Positions 10,301 to 19,270 of a stretch of 46,572 bases of DNA are shown here, in pieces. The stretch lies in contig NZ_JAOWRF010000002.1 in NCBI RefSeq assembly GCF_025753815.1, forward strand, positions 1-46,572, written 5' to 3'. The DNA is from Plectonema radiosum NIES-515 (GTDB lineage Bacteria > Cyanobacteriota > Cyanobacteriia > Cyanobacteriales > Nostocaceae). Position 1 is the stretch's first letter. Every line of letters begins with the position of its first letter. The notes under the pieces were generated by a model. It was given only the letters and a program-made list of their open reading frames with translations. It did not search any database and was not told the origin of the DNA. The position numbers and the translations under genes are program-made.

Positions 10301-13300
10301 CGCGATATAATTACGGTAGGGAGATGGTGTTGGCAAATAACAAGTTTCACCTCGAAGTTCAGCCTCGTAGAAACTTAAAACTTCTTTAAAGATAATGGGT
10401 AAACACCATCCATCCATCAGGATGTGGTGGAAGCTCCAAATAAATTTATAACTATCATCACTTAGTTTAATTAACGTACATTTCATCAATGGTGCTTGGT
10501 TGAATTGAACACCATGCTCTCTTTGTGTTTGCAACAACTCTAAAAATTGCTGTTGTTGAAGAGTTGGTGATAACGAAAGCCAATTAAGATTACTCCAAGG
10601 TAAATCCACCTGTTTCAACACCACTTGTAATGGAGTTTGGCGATTTTCCCAAACAAAGAATGTACGTAAAATTGAATGTCTATCTACAACTTTTTGCCAA
10701 GCAGATTCAAAAGCAGCAACATTGATATTACCCTGCAAATTCAAGGTCAACTGTTCAAAATACACCCCACTTTCCGGAGCATAAAGACTGTGGAACAGCA
10801 TCCCTTGTTGCGTGGGAGAAAGTGGATAAATTGAATCAATATTTTTAGATTTGATCGAAAGCTGTAATTCATCAACTTCTAATTGATTCAACTGTGCATC
10901 TGGGAAATCTGACGGTGTATATCCAAAAGCATCTTCTGACTGACAATGTTCTATTATTGACCTGATTGCTTGAATATAGCTCTGTGCCAAATTCTCCACT
11001 GTCGAACGAGTATGAACATTACTACTGTAAGTCCAATCAATTTGTAATTCACCTTCTACCACCAGAGCATCAATATCTAATAGATGGTCACGAGTTTGCT
11101 TTGAACTTTTGTTAGCTCCAGTGGATTCAGGTGCAAATTTCCAACCAGTTTGTGATTGTACTTGGTCAAATTGTCCTAGATAGTTAAAACTAATTCCTGG
11201 AGTCGGAATAGTCTGTAGTTGTTCATGAATAGTAGGAGTTTCACACAAGTAACGCAAAATACCGTAGCCAATTCCCCGATTGGGAATGACTCGTAATTGT
11301 TCTTTAATTGACTTGATAACTTCTGCTGGTTGGTCTAATTTTGGTAATTGCAATAATACGGGAAACACACTGGTAAACCAACCTACAGTCCGTGATAAGT
11401 CTACATCCGCAAATAGTTCTTCTCTACCATGTCCCTCCAAGTCAATTAGTACCGTGGAATTTCCCGTCCACTCTGCTAATGTTTGTACTAATGCACTTAC
11501 GAGTATATCGTTAACTTGTGTGTTGTAAGCCTCATTTACTGACAATAACAGAGTGCGGGTTTCTTCTACACTCAATTTCACTGACACAGAAGCAGCACTA
11601 CCAACTGTATTTTCTGCATAATCTAATGGTAGTGGTGTTGTCTGAGACCAAGGTTGGTTAAGCCAATATTCTAACTCTTGTTTGATAATTTCTGATTGTG
11701 CATAATTGTTTAATTGCTCTGCCCAATCAATAAATGCTGTTGTTTTGGGACTTAGTTGTATCGGTTTTTGAGCGACTAGTTGTTGATAAATTATTTCTAG
11801 GTCTGATAATAAAATTCGCCAACTTACACCATCTACTACTAAGTGATGAATAATAATTAGTAAACGGGCATCACATTCACTACCCAAGTTAAACATCACC
11901 ACTTGCATTATCGGTCCTGTGGACAAGTTTAAACTGGCTTGAAATTCTGTGGCGATTTTTGTTAAGGCTTGTGGTTGTGAGAGTCTAGGTATTGATGATA
12001 AATCGACTACGGAAAATGGTACTCTATCATCTTTGCTCTGATTTATTTGTTTGTGTTCAGATGCTTCTGATGTGAATCGTAAACGCAGCGCATCGTGATG
12101 CTCTATTAATTTTTTCCAGGCTAATTCGATTAATTCACTTTGCACCCTCTTGGGAATCTGCAATAAAACTGACTGGTTATAATGGTGTGCTTCTTCGGGA
12201 TTTTGTCCCAAGAACCAGTGTTGAATTGGTGTTAGGGGTGCAACTCCAGTCACTATACCTTGTTGAGCAGTTACGCTAACTGTTGTATTGGCAACTGTGG
12301 CTAATTCCGCTATGGTTTGATTTTGGAATATTTGTTTGGGAGTAATTTTTACTCCTGAATTTTTGGCACGAGAAACTACTTGAATGCTCAGGATGGAATC
12401 ACCACCGATTTCAAAAAAGTTGTCGTGGATACTGACTTTTTCTTTGAGCAGCAGTTCTTGCCAAATGTTGGTTAAGATTTGTTCTATAGCTGTACTTGGT
12501 GCTACGTATTCATGTTCTCTGGTGATTTCCCCATCAGTTGCTGGTAGTGAAGAGCGGTCTATTTTGCCGTTGGGTGTTAACGGTAGGGTGTCTAACACGA
12601 CAAAGGCAGAAGGCACCATGTATTCTGGTAGTTTTTGTCTGAGGAATTCCCGCAGTTGGTAGGTGGTGAGTGATTCATTTCTAGTAACTACATAGGCAAC
12701 TAAGCGTTTGTTACCAGGAATATCTTCACGAACGATAGTGACACAAGAGTTGACATCAGGGTGTTGATTAAGTACTGCCTCAATTTCTCCAAGTTCAATC
12801 CGGAATCCGCGAATTTTGACTTGGTTATCTATACGTCCTAAATACTCGATATTTTGATTTGGGAGGTAGCGAGCTAAATCCCCAGTTTTATATAAGCGTT
12901 TATATTTTGAATTTTTGAAGGGGTTGGGGATGAATTTCTCTTGTGTCAAATCGGGACGGTGAAGATAGCCTCGTGCTAAACCAGGACCACCAATGTAAAT
13001 TTCTCCCCTGACACCTATGGGAACAGGTTGAAGATCAGCATCAAGAATGTAAATTTGTGTATTGGCGATCGCACAACCAATTGGTACTTTTATAATATCT
13101 GGAGACTGACAATAATAGACTGTACTCCATACTGTTGCTTCTGTCGGACCGTATTCATTAAATAAATAACTTTCTGGTAACTGTTGCCAGTGTTGTTTTA
13201 CCAGGTTGCTGGAACAAGCTTCACCAGCAACAATAATTACTTTTAAAGGCACCAATTCTCTTTCTTGAGACTGTGCCAAAATCAGGGTATAGAGAGAAGG

Positions 13301-15616
13301 AAGACAGAGGAAATGAGAGACTTCATGATGTGTAATTAAATCTATGATTTTTGGTATTTCTCGCTGCAAGCCTTCCTGAGGTAAGATTAATTTTCCTCCA
13401 CAGCAAAGAGTCCAGAAAATACCAGCCACAGAACTGTCAAAGGCAAAAGAAGAAAGTAATAAAAAGCCGTTAACAATTTTTTGATAGTTTTGATAATATT
13501 TAAGGCGATCGCTTGTAGAATGGACTAAATTCTGATGGGTAATTTGGACTCCCTTCGGTTGTCCAGTAGAACCAGAAGTGTAGATGACATAAGCCAAATT
13601 ATCAGAACTTACCCCAGCATCAAGATTATTTTGGCTGTGTTGAGCGATCGCGTCCCAATCTGTATCCAAAGTAACCACTTGTGCAGTATGTGATGGTAAA
13701 GATTCCACCAACGATTCTTGGGTTAACAACACCTCAACACCCGAATCTGCCAACATATAACTCAGCCGTTCTTGGGGATATGTTGGATCTAATGGTACGT
13801 AAGCACCACCAGCCTTAAGTATACCCAACAATCCCACCACCATCTCCACAGAACGTTCCACACAAATACCTACCAGCACCTCTGGTTTGACTCCCAAGCT
13901 TTGCAGGTAATATGCTAGTTGATTCGCTCTTTGATTTAATTGTTGGTAGGTCAATTGCTGCTTCTCAAACACCACCGCTAGAGCATTGGGGGTTTTCTCT
14001 ACCTGCTCCTCAAACAATTGATGAATGCATTTATCAGTGGGATATTCACACTCAGTATCATTCCACTCCACTAATAACTGGTATTTCTGCTTCTCACTCA
14101 GTAGTGGTAATTGACGGATTGATAGTTCCGGGTGAGTTACAATACCTTCTAATAGGGTTTGGAAATGACCTGTCATCCGAGCGATCGCGTCCTCATTAAA
14201 TAAGTCAGCGTTATATTTGAGGACTCCAACTAAAAAGGCATCCGCATCAGCTATCTCTAGAGTCAAATCGAATTGCCCTTCCTGTTGTGGCATTTCATAA
14301 GGTTTCAGCACCAATCCCCCCCATTCTACGGCGGTGCTTACTTGACTGGAATACAATTTGAGGACATCGGGTGTTTGCTGTAGTTTTTGGAGGACGAAAC
14401 AAGCTTGAAAGATCGGTGAGCGACTGATATCGCGTCTGGGCTGTAGCCGTTCTACAATCAGTGGGAAGGGATAATCTTGATGCTCTATTGCTGCTAAAAC
14501 CGTGTTCCGAACTTGAGCAAGAAACTCTCTAAAGCTGGGATTTTCCGATAAATCTGCCCGCATGACTACAGGATTAACCAAATAGCCGACTATCTGCGTA
14601 AATTCTGGACGATATCTGCTTGCAGTTGGACAGCCGACTAAAATATTATTTTGATCGGTATACCGATGCAGTAGCACCTGGAAAGCAGCCAGGAGAATCG
14701 TGTATAATGTTGTTCTCTCAGACTGAGCCAGTTCCTTTAGTTTTTGGCTAAGGGTTTCGCTCAGATAAAGGGGATAGGAAGCACCATTGTAGGTTTGTTC
14801 CATCGGTCGGGGTCTATCTGTCGGCAAGTTTAGCACGGGTAGTTCTCCCGCAAGTTGTTGCTGCCAGTAGTTCCACAGACGCTCTCCCTCTGCACTCTCA
14901 ATTATTGTCTTCTGCCAACGCACATAATCTTGATGGGAGTGTACAGGAGGGGGAAGAGTTACCTCTCGACCAGTTCTGAATGCTGGATAAAGCACCTTTA
15001 ATTCATCCAGCAATATTCCGATTGACCAACCTTCACCGACAATATGGTGAATAACTAGTAGCAGGATATGCTCTTGCTGGGAGCGGGTAAACAGTCTCAC
15101 TCGCATGACTGGTCCCCGTTCGAGATCAAAGGGGGATTCATACGCTGCAAAAACTAAACTTTTCAGTTCTTCCTCACTACTGTTGGTAGCATCGATCTGT
15201 TGGAAGTCTACTGCCTGTTCGAGATTAACCTGCTGGATCGGTTCTGTGCCTAAATTTGGAAAACTGCTACGTAAAATAGGATAGCGATCGCTCAATACCT
15301 GAAAAACTTTCTCTAAAGCTGCAACATCTACATCCGAGCAAATGCGACAATTAAAAGCTACGTTATACGCTGGACTCTCTGGTGCCAATTGCCACAAGAA
15401 CCATAGCGCTCGCTGACCCCAGGAAAGGGGATAAACCTGCAAGAGATTAGGCTGCTCTTGCAGCAAATTCAGGATTTCTGCTTTATTCTCTTTAAGTTGC
15501 TCTAATACTGAGGAAGTTGCTTCATTATTGGGGGCACGATAACGCAACCGTCCATCCTCGCTCCATAATTTCCAACCTTTAATGGAAATTTCTTGTAAAA
15601 ATTCAGATAAAATCAT
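4343..15616 (-). CDS. NRPS3: docking-C-A-T-E-C-A(Thr)-T-C-A(acidic?)-T
   Basis: A 3757-residue three-module NRPS. Order (rough residues): TubC-like docking domain 1-57, C1 60-500, A1 515-1015, T1 1040-1105 (GGDSIL), E 1120-1560 (HHLVVDG), C2 1590-2030 (HHILMDG, type that follows an epimerase), A2 2045-2545, T2 near 2600, C3 2665-3100 (HHIVFDA), A3 3125-3625, T3 near 3668. Pocket residues read by eye: A1 D-S-A-L-I-A-E-V-W (unassigned, perhaps aromatic), A2 D-F-W-N-I-G-M-V-H (Thr), A3 D-A-R-H-F-S-L-M-V (resembles microcystin MeAsp). C1 has HHIVGEG, Glu replacing the usual Asp. There is no release domain; the chain should pass to C1 of NRPS1. The start overlaps the previous stop (ATGA). The N-terminal docking domain marks this protein as acceptor of the PKS product. 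Substrate calls are inference. Confidence 0.93.
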   Translation of the reverse strand: MILSEFLQEISIKGWKLWSEDGRLRYRAPNNEATSSVLEQLKENKAEILNLLQEQPNLLQVYPLSWGQRALWFLWQLAPESPAYNVAFNCRICSDVDVAALEKVFQVLSDRYPILRSSFPNLGTEPIQQVNLEQAVDFQQIDATNSSEEELKSLVFAAYESPFDLERGPVMRVRLFTRSQQEHILLLVIHHIVGEGWSIGILLDELKVLYPAFRTGREVTLPPPVHSHQDYVRWQKTIIESAEGERLWNYWQQQLAGELPVLNLPTDRPRPMEQTYNGASYPLYLSETLSQKLKELAQSERTTLYTILLAAFQVLLHRYTDQNNILVGCPTASRYRPEFTQIVGYLVNPVVMRADLSENPSFREFLAQVRNTVLAAIEHQDYPFPLIVERLQPRRDISRSPIFQACFVLQKLQQTPDVLKLYSSQVSTAVEWGGLVLKPYEMPQQEGQFDLTLEIADADAFLVGVLKYNADLFNEDAIARMTGHFQTLLEGIVTHPELSIRQLPLLSEKQKYQLLVEWNDTECEYPTDKCIHQLFEEQVEKTPNALAVVFEKQQLTYQQLNQRANQLAYYLQSLGVKPEVLVGICVERSVEMVVGLLGILKAGGAYVPLDPTYPQERLSYMLADSGVEVLLTQESLVESLPSHTAQVVTLDTDWDAIAQHSQNNLDAGVSSDNLAYVIYTSGSTGQPKGVQITHQNLVHSTSDRLKYYQNYQKIVNGFLLLSSFAFDSSVAGIFWTLCCGGKLILPQEGLQREIPKIIDLITHHEVSHFLCLPSLYTLILAQSQERELVPLKVIIVAGEACSSNLVKQHWQQLPESYLFNEYGPTEATVWSTVYYCQSPDIIKVPIGCAIANTQIYILDADLQPVPIGVRGEIYIGGPGLARGYLHRPDLTQEKFIPNPFKNSKYKRLYKTGDLARYLPNQNIEYLGRIDNQVKIRGFRIELGEIEAVLNQHPDVNSCVTIVREDIPGNKRLVAYVVTRNESLTTYQLREFLRQKLPEYMVPSAFVVLDTLPLTPNGKIDRSSLPATDGEITREHEYVAPSTAIEQILTNIWQELLLKEKVSIHDNFFEIGGDSILSIQVVSRAKNSGVKITPKQIFQNQTIAELATVANTTVSVTAQQGIVTGVAPLTPIQHWFLGQNPEEAHHYNQSVLLQIPKRVQSELIELAWKKLIEHHDALRLRFTSEASEHKQINQSKDDRVPFSVVDLSSIPRLSQPQALTKIATEFQASLNLSTGPIMQVVMFNLGSECDARLLIIIHHLVVDGVSWRILLSDLEIIYQQLVAQKPIQLSPKTTAFIDWAEQLNNYAQSEIIKQELEYWLNQPWSQTTPLPLDYAENTVGSAASVSVKLSVEETRTLLLSVNEAYNTQVNDILVSALVQTLAEWTGNSTVLIDLEGHGREELFADVDLSRTVGWFTSVFPVLLQLPKLDQPAEVIKSIKEQLRVIPNRGIGYGILRYLCETPTIHEQLQTIPTPGISFNYLGQFDQVQSQTGWKFAPESTGANKSSKQTRDHLLDIDALVVEGELQIDWTYSSNVHTRSTVENLAQSYIQAIRSIIEHCQSEDAFGYTPSDFPDAQLNQLEVDELQLSIKSKNIDSIYPLSPTQQGMLFHSLYAPESGVYFEQLTLNLQGNINVAAFESAWQKVVDRHSILRTFFVWENRQTPLQVVLKQVDLPWSNLNWLSLSPTLQQQQFLELLQTQREHGVQFNQAPLMKCTLIKLSDDSYKFIWSFHHILMDGWCLPIIFKEVLSFYEAELRGETCYLPTPSPYRNYIAWLNSQDKKAASEFWRQTLHDFSAPTPLLVDKTQYQNQPQDSNYFELELRLSAELSRELQYAAQQHHVTLATIIQAAWAILLSRYSGEKDIVFGVTVSGRTPSLSGVENMVGLFINTLPLRLLISPQEQLIPWLEQIQQLMLELQHYSYTPLVDIQAMSEISGGMPLFESIVVFENYPVNSSLFNQNGSLQLSEIKSFEQTNYPLTVVAVPGEQLLIKISYDTVRFEEDAIARMLGHLQTIFSAIVENPQQTVGELPLLSEAERHQLLVEWNDTECEYPTDKCIHQLFEEQVEKTPNALAVVFEKEQLTYQQLNQRANQLAHHLQSLGVKPEVLVGICVERSVEMVVGLLGILKAGGAYVPLDPTYPQERLSYMLADSDVEVLLTQESLLESLPSHTAQVVTLDTDWDAIAQHSQKNLDAGVSSDNLAYVIYTSGSTGQPKGVLVEHRNVVRLFAATQPWYHFNANDVWTNFHSIAFDFSVWEIWGALFYGGRLVIVPYWISRDPKTFYDLLCSENVTVLNQTPSAFCQLISVEQSDDTQPQLSLRLVIFGGEALELQSLKPWFERHGDQSPQLVNMYGITETTVHVTYRPLTIKDLNSSTSVIGCPIADLQMYILDDNLQPVPIGVKGQMYVGGYGLARGYLNRQQLTTERFISNPFNDQLEGRLYQTGDLARYLPNGDIEYLGRIDDQVKVRGFRIELGEVEAVLNKHPQLSQAVVTVQGNAANEKRLVGYVIPKQSEIVTTEQLRSFLLQKLPTYMIPSAFVTLESLPLTPNQKIDRRALPIPDLEPSRSDEYVVPRNPTEEIIANIFASVLKLEQVGIYNNFFELGGHSLLATQVVSRLRSSFQVEVPLRTLFETPTVAELAQAIWALRQTASGIVVPRIEAVTMNTESLPLSWAQERLWFLDQLESDSATYNMPAALQISGALNVEALEQALTEIIQRHSVLRTSFATVNGTPMQAIATPTAVTIPVVDLRPATTMEQPAWVQSEATQEAQQPFDLANGSPIRFKLLQLAEQSHVLLVTLHHIVFDAWSISIFVRELIALYEAALHQQPCVLPALPIQYTDFACWQRQWLQGEILETQLSYWKQQLGGNLPVLQLPIDYPHSPTQNYQGAQQVLRLPKSVTTAVKTLSRQEGVTVFMTLLAAFKVLLSRHTGQEDIIVGSPIAGRNHLGTEELIGCFLNTLPLRTDLSGNPSFRQLLTKVREVTLSAYSHQDIPFEKLVEELRPERSLSRHPLFDVTFNTINTPEVALEIPGLTFEPLELTQLESKFFLTVYVQEVAEELNIIVVYRQNLFSSERMTVFLEQFEHLVQQIVAEPERSLQSYSLITPLSRSLLPDPSAGLDQPHYEPVTALFAAWAQQAPEQSAIRQNGQTWTYQELSQSAHTIAEVLLSCGVQPGDVVAVCGSRSFGLIASMLGVFFSGAVLLLLDLNLPTHRQQLMIEEAEAKYLLNVDIGSKQVHLTESFLEIIDVDPQTATTILPKTSCCLPTLTPEHRAYIFFTSGSTGTPKGVLGTHKGISHFLDWQRQTFEIGTFDRVAQLTSLTFDAILRDVFLPLTSGATLCLPDSDSDLGSDWVLSWLEKEQITVVHTVPPVAQSWLTQVPFGIHLRSLRWIFFSGEPLTGTFVQQWRQTFPEAGQVVNLYGATETTMVKCFYRVPSEIPTGIMPGGWALPYTQVLVLNSTKQLCGIGEIGEIIIRTPFRTLGYINATSEQQQRFVPNHDGSDPEDLFYYTGDKGRYRPDGAVEVLGRLDDQIKIHGIRIQPAEIETVLNEHPAVAESVVIATQLSDEDKRLVAYVVAKLNQILTLKDLRYFLKQRLPEFLMPSAFVVLDALPLTASGKVNRRALPTPSQEVGSSASNIKPRTPTEEVIVSIFAAILKIQHLSVDDNFFELGGHSLLATQVASRLREALKVNLPLRTLFEAPTPAELAVAIEKIKVTGGAEIDTPKITKISRDRHRVQVSSQEELTLPDAVRQEIFKPESKH
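8988..9510. repeat. Near-identical duplicated segment, copy in A2 of NRPS3
   Basis: Matches 13560-14082 at a constant offset of 4572 with no gaps. The two copies encode about 175 residues with only six differences by eye. It runs from the end of the C domain to the A3 core motif. Confidence 0.8.
13560..14082. repeat. Near-identical duplicated segment, copy in A1 of NRPS3
   Basis: Partner of 8988-9510. Similarity stops right after the STGQPKGV motif, where the substrate-binding part of A1 starts to differ completely from A2. Confidence 0.8.
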
Positions 15617-18600
15617 ATTTCCCCCTCAATCCAATCGCTATTCTGCTCGCTTGCTTGGTTTACTTTATCGTCCCCAGTAGACTCAATTTCTCGTTCCCTA
15701 TCCCCTTGAGTTAACTGCTTGTTTAACTCAGTAGCTAAAGCAGCAATAGTCGTTCCTCCGATAAATTTTATTATGGGAATATCTATGCCTAATTCCTTTT
15801 GAAGTCGATTTTTTAATTCCACTGCGGTTAAAGAATCCATCCCCATCTCCATCAGATTTCGTTCTGGTGTGGGAAATTGGGAATCTTTAAGTTTTAAAAT
15901 CAGGGCAACTTTACTCTGTAAATAAGCTACTAAAAGGTCGTAGCGATCGCTCCCGGATGCATCCTTTAATTGGTGTAACACCTCCCCCAGTTGCCCTATT
16001 TCTCGTTGAAACGGCTTTAGCGATCGCACTGAAATCTGTTGCAGCAGGGTTCTCCGTTCTCGTAATTCATATAATTGTTTAAAAATAGTCCAATCAATAT
16101 CAATGATGACTTGCTGTGCCGCACCTCTTTCTAAGCAATATTCCACGGTTTTCAGCAAATCTTCCGGAGAATAGTATTTTAAACCAATTTGAGCAAGTAA
16201 CTTTTCGGCTCTGGTAAAATCTTGGTGATGATGCATTCCCCCACCACTTAAAGCCCCGACATTAACTGTCAATGCAGGTAATTTCAGACTATGGCGATAA
16301 TGTGCAAATATATCAAGAAAGTGGCTTGCGGCTGCATAATGTCCTAGTCCTTCAGAACCCCAAACTGATGCAATAGAGGAGATACAAACAAAAAAGTCTA
16401 ACTTCATCCCTAATGTGATTTGATGTAAATTCCATGTTCCTAATACTTTGGGATCGAGTACAGACTTGATCAACTCAGGTGTCATATCCTGCAAGGGGTG
16501 AAATGCAGCAACACCAGCAGCATGAAAAATTCCCCGAAGTGGTGGATAATATGCCTTAATTTTGTCAAATATTCTGACAATATCTCCTTCAACGCTAACA
16601 TCAGCTTTGACAACTAAGACTTTCGCACCATTATCTTCTAGTTGAGCGATCGCTTGCCGAGCAGTACTCGAAGCATCGCTCCGTCCCACCAATACTATAT
16701 TTCGCGCTCCTTTGTCAACCATCCACCGGGCAGTCTTCAGCCCTAAATGTCCTAAACCACCTGTAATCAGATATGTTGCATTGGAGTGCAAACTGATCGA
16801 TTGTGTATTTGTTTGCACTTTTTGGCTAGGAACAAGCCGAGCAACATACCTAGTATCGCACCGGAGGGCAATTTGGCTCTCTCCATCTTGATGCCAAATT
16901 TGTTCAAACAAAGCCTTTGCCGCAGCATCTGTAGAAAATTCGTGAGCAATATCTACCAGTCCTCCCCAAATATGAGGCATTTCTGTAGAAAGCGATCGTC
17001 CCAGTCCCCATGTAAAAGCTTGGGCTATTGCTGACGGAACAGCTTCACTACCAGTCTTTTGCGTTCCTTGGGTTACTAACCAAAGCAGGGGCAAATGAGA
17101 TGCGTTTCTTTGAGTCAGCGATTGAACTAAGCGTACCGTACTCGTTAATGTCAGAGTCCAATCCTTCTCTAATGAAGAGATTGTTGTTTCCTCCCTCGGT
17201 GTAGTATTCAAACTCCAAAGATGCACTACACCTCGGCAGGGGTATTGTGTTCCCATCTGCTCGATTAGTTCCTGCATTGCTTGAGGATCGTTTGGATCGA
17301 GGAGTATTTTACCTGGTTGAGAAATTCCCTCTTCTTTGCTATAATGTACTATAAAGCAGGTTTCTCCTTCCGCTTCTAAAAGTTCTGCAAGAATTTGACC
17401 AATACCCAGGCGATCGGCAAAGACGATCCAACTACCTGGTTCTCGAATCGAGGAAGACTCTAATTTTTCCAACGGCTTGGGTTGCCATTGCAATTCATAA
17501 AACCAATCTGCATAGTTATCTTCAATCTTGGTTTGATGGCTCAGATGTTCAACACGCTGCATCTGTAAACCGGAAACTTCTACTAATAATTTTCCGTTTT
17601 CATCGAATATGCGAACATCCCCCTGAATTGATTTCTTAACTGTGTCTACAGAAGACAAAACTGCATAACTCCAAACCTGATCGTTCATCGGTTCGTAGAC
17701 TTGAAAATTCCTAATCCCCACGACTAAATATAGTAATGGCTCATGATTTGAAAGCATTTCATCAAGTAAAATTGCACCCAAAACTTGATGACAAGCTTCT
17801 AGAAGAACTGGACGAATTTTGATCAAGTCATTGGAATTGGTTTCTGTAATATCAAGCTTTATTTGTGCTAAAGCTTCTCCTTTCCCAAGCCACAAATATT
17901 CTATACCTTGAAAAGTTACTCCTAACCGAAGTCCATGCTTATTTAAGATTTTATAGTATTCTTTTGCACTTCTGCTATCTGGACATCGCCTACGAATTTC
18001 TTCGAGTGTTTCTTCTGTTGGGGGAAGAAGTTGCTCTTTTCGCAAAACATTTGGTGTAGAACTTAATAATATATTTGTTTTGGCATCTGAGATTTTTTTA
18101 TCAGTTACCTGATTGTTATAGCGTTCTCGAAGTTGATTGAGATGAGGTAGATGTGACAAAATGAGATTTTTACTTGCTCCAAAGTCAAGTAAGCAACAAA
18201 CTTCATCTACTCCAATATTATCCAGTTGATTGAGTAAATCAAGACATGTTTTTGGTGTGCCAATTAGTCCTCTAGCGGAGGCAAATCTTTCAAACAAAAA
18301 GTTAACAAAATCATCAAGGTCTTTTTCAGATAAACTAGATATATCTATACTCGAATTCCTACTTTGGGCTAAACCTTTAAGTAGACCAATATTAGACTTG
18401 AGATATTCGCAATAAGGGACACGCACTTGCTCCCTAACTTCATTAAAATCATCACCGACAAAAGTATGTAACATAATCGACACTATCCCTGTTTCCGGAT
18501 TGTGTCCATGCTTGGTTCGTGCTTGACGATAAAGGTAAATTTTATCGGCTAATTCTTCTATATCTTGATCGAGCAGATGAGTTAAAAGATTAGCACCAAT

Positions 18601-19155
18601 TTCTCCTGCCTTAATAAAAGTTTGAGGGTTACTAGCAGCAGTAATCCAAATTGGAAGTTCTGGTTGAATTGGTGTTGGATAAATCCTGATTTTAACCTGA
18701 TTTCCGTTTCCATTGGTCCTGGAAATTAATTCACCCCGCCAAAATTTTTGGATAATATCTATACCAATAAATAGTTCCTGATGACGGTCTTTAAACTTTT
18801 CCGGAAAAAATACAAAATCATTAGGATTCCAACCGGAAGCAAAAGATATCCCAACTCTACCAGCGGACAAATTATCAACAACAGCCCAGTCTTCAGCAAT
18901 TCTAATAGGATTATGAATAGGCAAAACAACACTTCCAGCTTGTAACCTTATTTGCCGAGTCTCTCTAGCCAATGCTGCATTTAAAACAGCAGGATTGGGA
19001 TAAAGACTGCCAAATTTTGTAAAGTGTCTTTCTGGTGTCCAAATACTAGAAAAACCATGAATATCAGCAAATTTAGCACTTTCAATAATCAGGCTATATT
19101 TATCTCCAACTAGAGCATCTTCACTACTAGCAAAAAACATTAAACCGAATTTCAT
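15613..19155 (-). CDS. LLM monooxygenase - C-terminal DH half - KR - ACP protein
   Basis: An 1180-residue protein. Residues 1-350 are a bacterial luciferase-like flavin monooxygenase of the MupA type found in PKS/NRPS lines (FASSEDALVGDKYSLIIES, FASGWNPNDFVFFPE). Residues 375-540 are the second hot-dog half of a PKS dehydratase (YYKILNKHGLRLGVTFQGI, then LLEACHQVLG with Glu where Asp is expected). Residues 550-1010 are a ketoreductase (ITGGLGHLGLKTARWM; SSIAS; HYAAAS). Its usual Asn is Ser, and the WGxW motif reads VGAL. Residue about 1108 is the ACP serine (GMDSL). The tail ends in acidic DWIEGEI, which may dock to NRPS3. The module's KS and AT are on the preceding protein. The likely role is a 3-hydroxy (and LLM-made 2-hydroxy) acyl chain, if the KR is active. 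Confidence 0.88.
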   Translation of the reverse strand: MKFGLMFFASSEDALVGDKYSLIIESAKFADIHGFSSIWTPERHFTKFGSLYPNPAVLNAALARETRQIRLQAGSVVLPIHNPIRIAEDWAVVDNLSAGRVGISFASGWNPNDFVFFPEKFKDRHQELFIGIDIIQKFWRGELISRTNGNGNQVKIRIYPTPIQPELPIWITAASNPQTFIKAGEIGANLLTHLLDQDIEELADKIYLYRQARTKHGHNPETGIVSIMLHTFVGDDFNEVREQVRVPYCEYLKSNIGLLKGLAQSRNSSIDISSLSEKDLDDFVNFLFERFASARGLIGTPKTCLDLLNQLDNIGVDEVCCLLDFGASKNLILSHLPHLNQLRERYNNQVTDKKISDAKTNILLSSTPNVLRKEQLLPPTEETLEEIRRRCPDSRSAKEYYKILNKHGLRLGVTFQGIEYLWLGKGEALAQIKLDITETNSNDLIKIRPVLLEACHQVLGAILLDEMLSNHEPLLYLVVGIRNFQVYEPMNDQVWSYAVLSSVDTVKKSIQGDVRIFDENGKLLVEVSGLQMQRVEHLSHQTKIEDNYADWFYELQWQPKPLEKLESSSIREPGSWIVFADRLGIGQILAELLEAEGETCFIVHYSKEEGISQPGKILLDPNDPQAMQELIEQMGTQYPCRGVVHLWSLNTTPREETTISSLEKDWTLTLTSTVRLVQSLTQRNASHLPLLWLVTQGTQKTGSEAVPSAIAQAFTWGLGRSLSTEMPHIWGGLVDIAHEFSTDAAAKALFEQIWHQDGESQIALRCDTRYVARLVPSQKVQTNTQSISLHSNATYLITGGLGHLGLKTARWMVDKGARNIVLVGRSDASSTARQAIAQLEDNGAKVLVVKADVSVEGDIVRIFDKIKAYYPPLRGIFHAAGVAAFHPLQDMTPELIKSVLDPKVLGTWNLHQITLGMKLDFFVCISSIASVWGSEGLGHYAAASHFLDIFAHYRHSLKLPALTVNVGALSGGGMHHHQDFTRAEKLLAQIGLKYYSPEDLLKTVEYCLERGAAQQVIIDIDWTIFKQLYELRERRTLLQQISVRSLKPFQREIGQLGEVLHQLKDASGSDRYDLLVAYLQSKVALILKLKDSQFPTPERNLMEMGMDSLTAVELKNRLQKELGIDIPIIKFIGGTTIAALATELNKQLTQGDREREIESTGDDKVNQASEQNSDWIEGEI

Positions 19156-19270
19156 AATTTATAACAATCCTATTTTAGTTGTGAACTGACTCCTCATGGA
19201 AGTAAAGACGAACAGGTGCTGATAAATTATATAGGATTTTTATATCTCATCAGGAATTTTTGATATTCAC

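Noticed and set aside
10900-12400. E domain of NRPS3 as an extra condensation module
   Set aside because: HHLVVDGVSWR, EGHGREELF and the GGDSI-type carrier in front are epimerase features.
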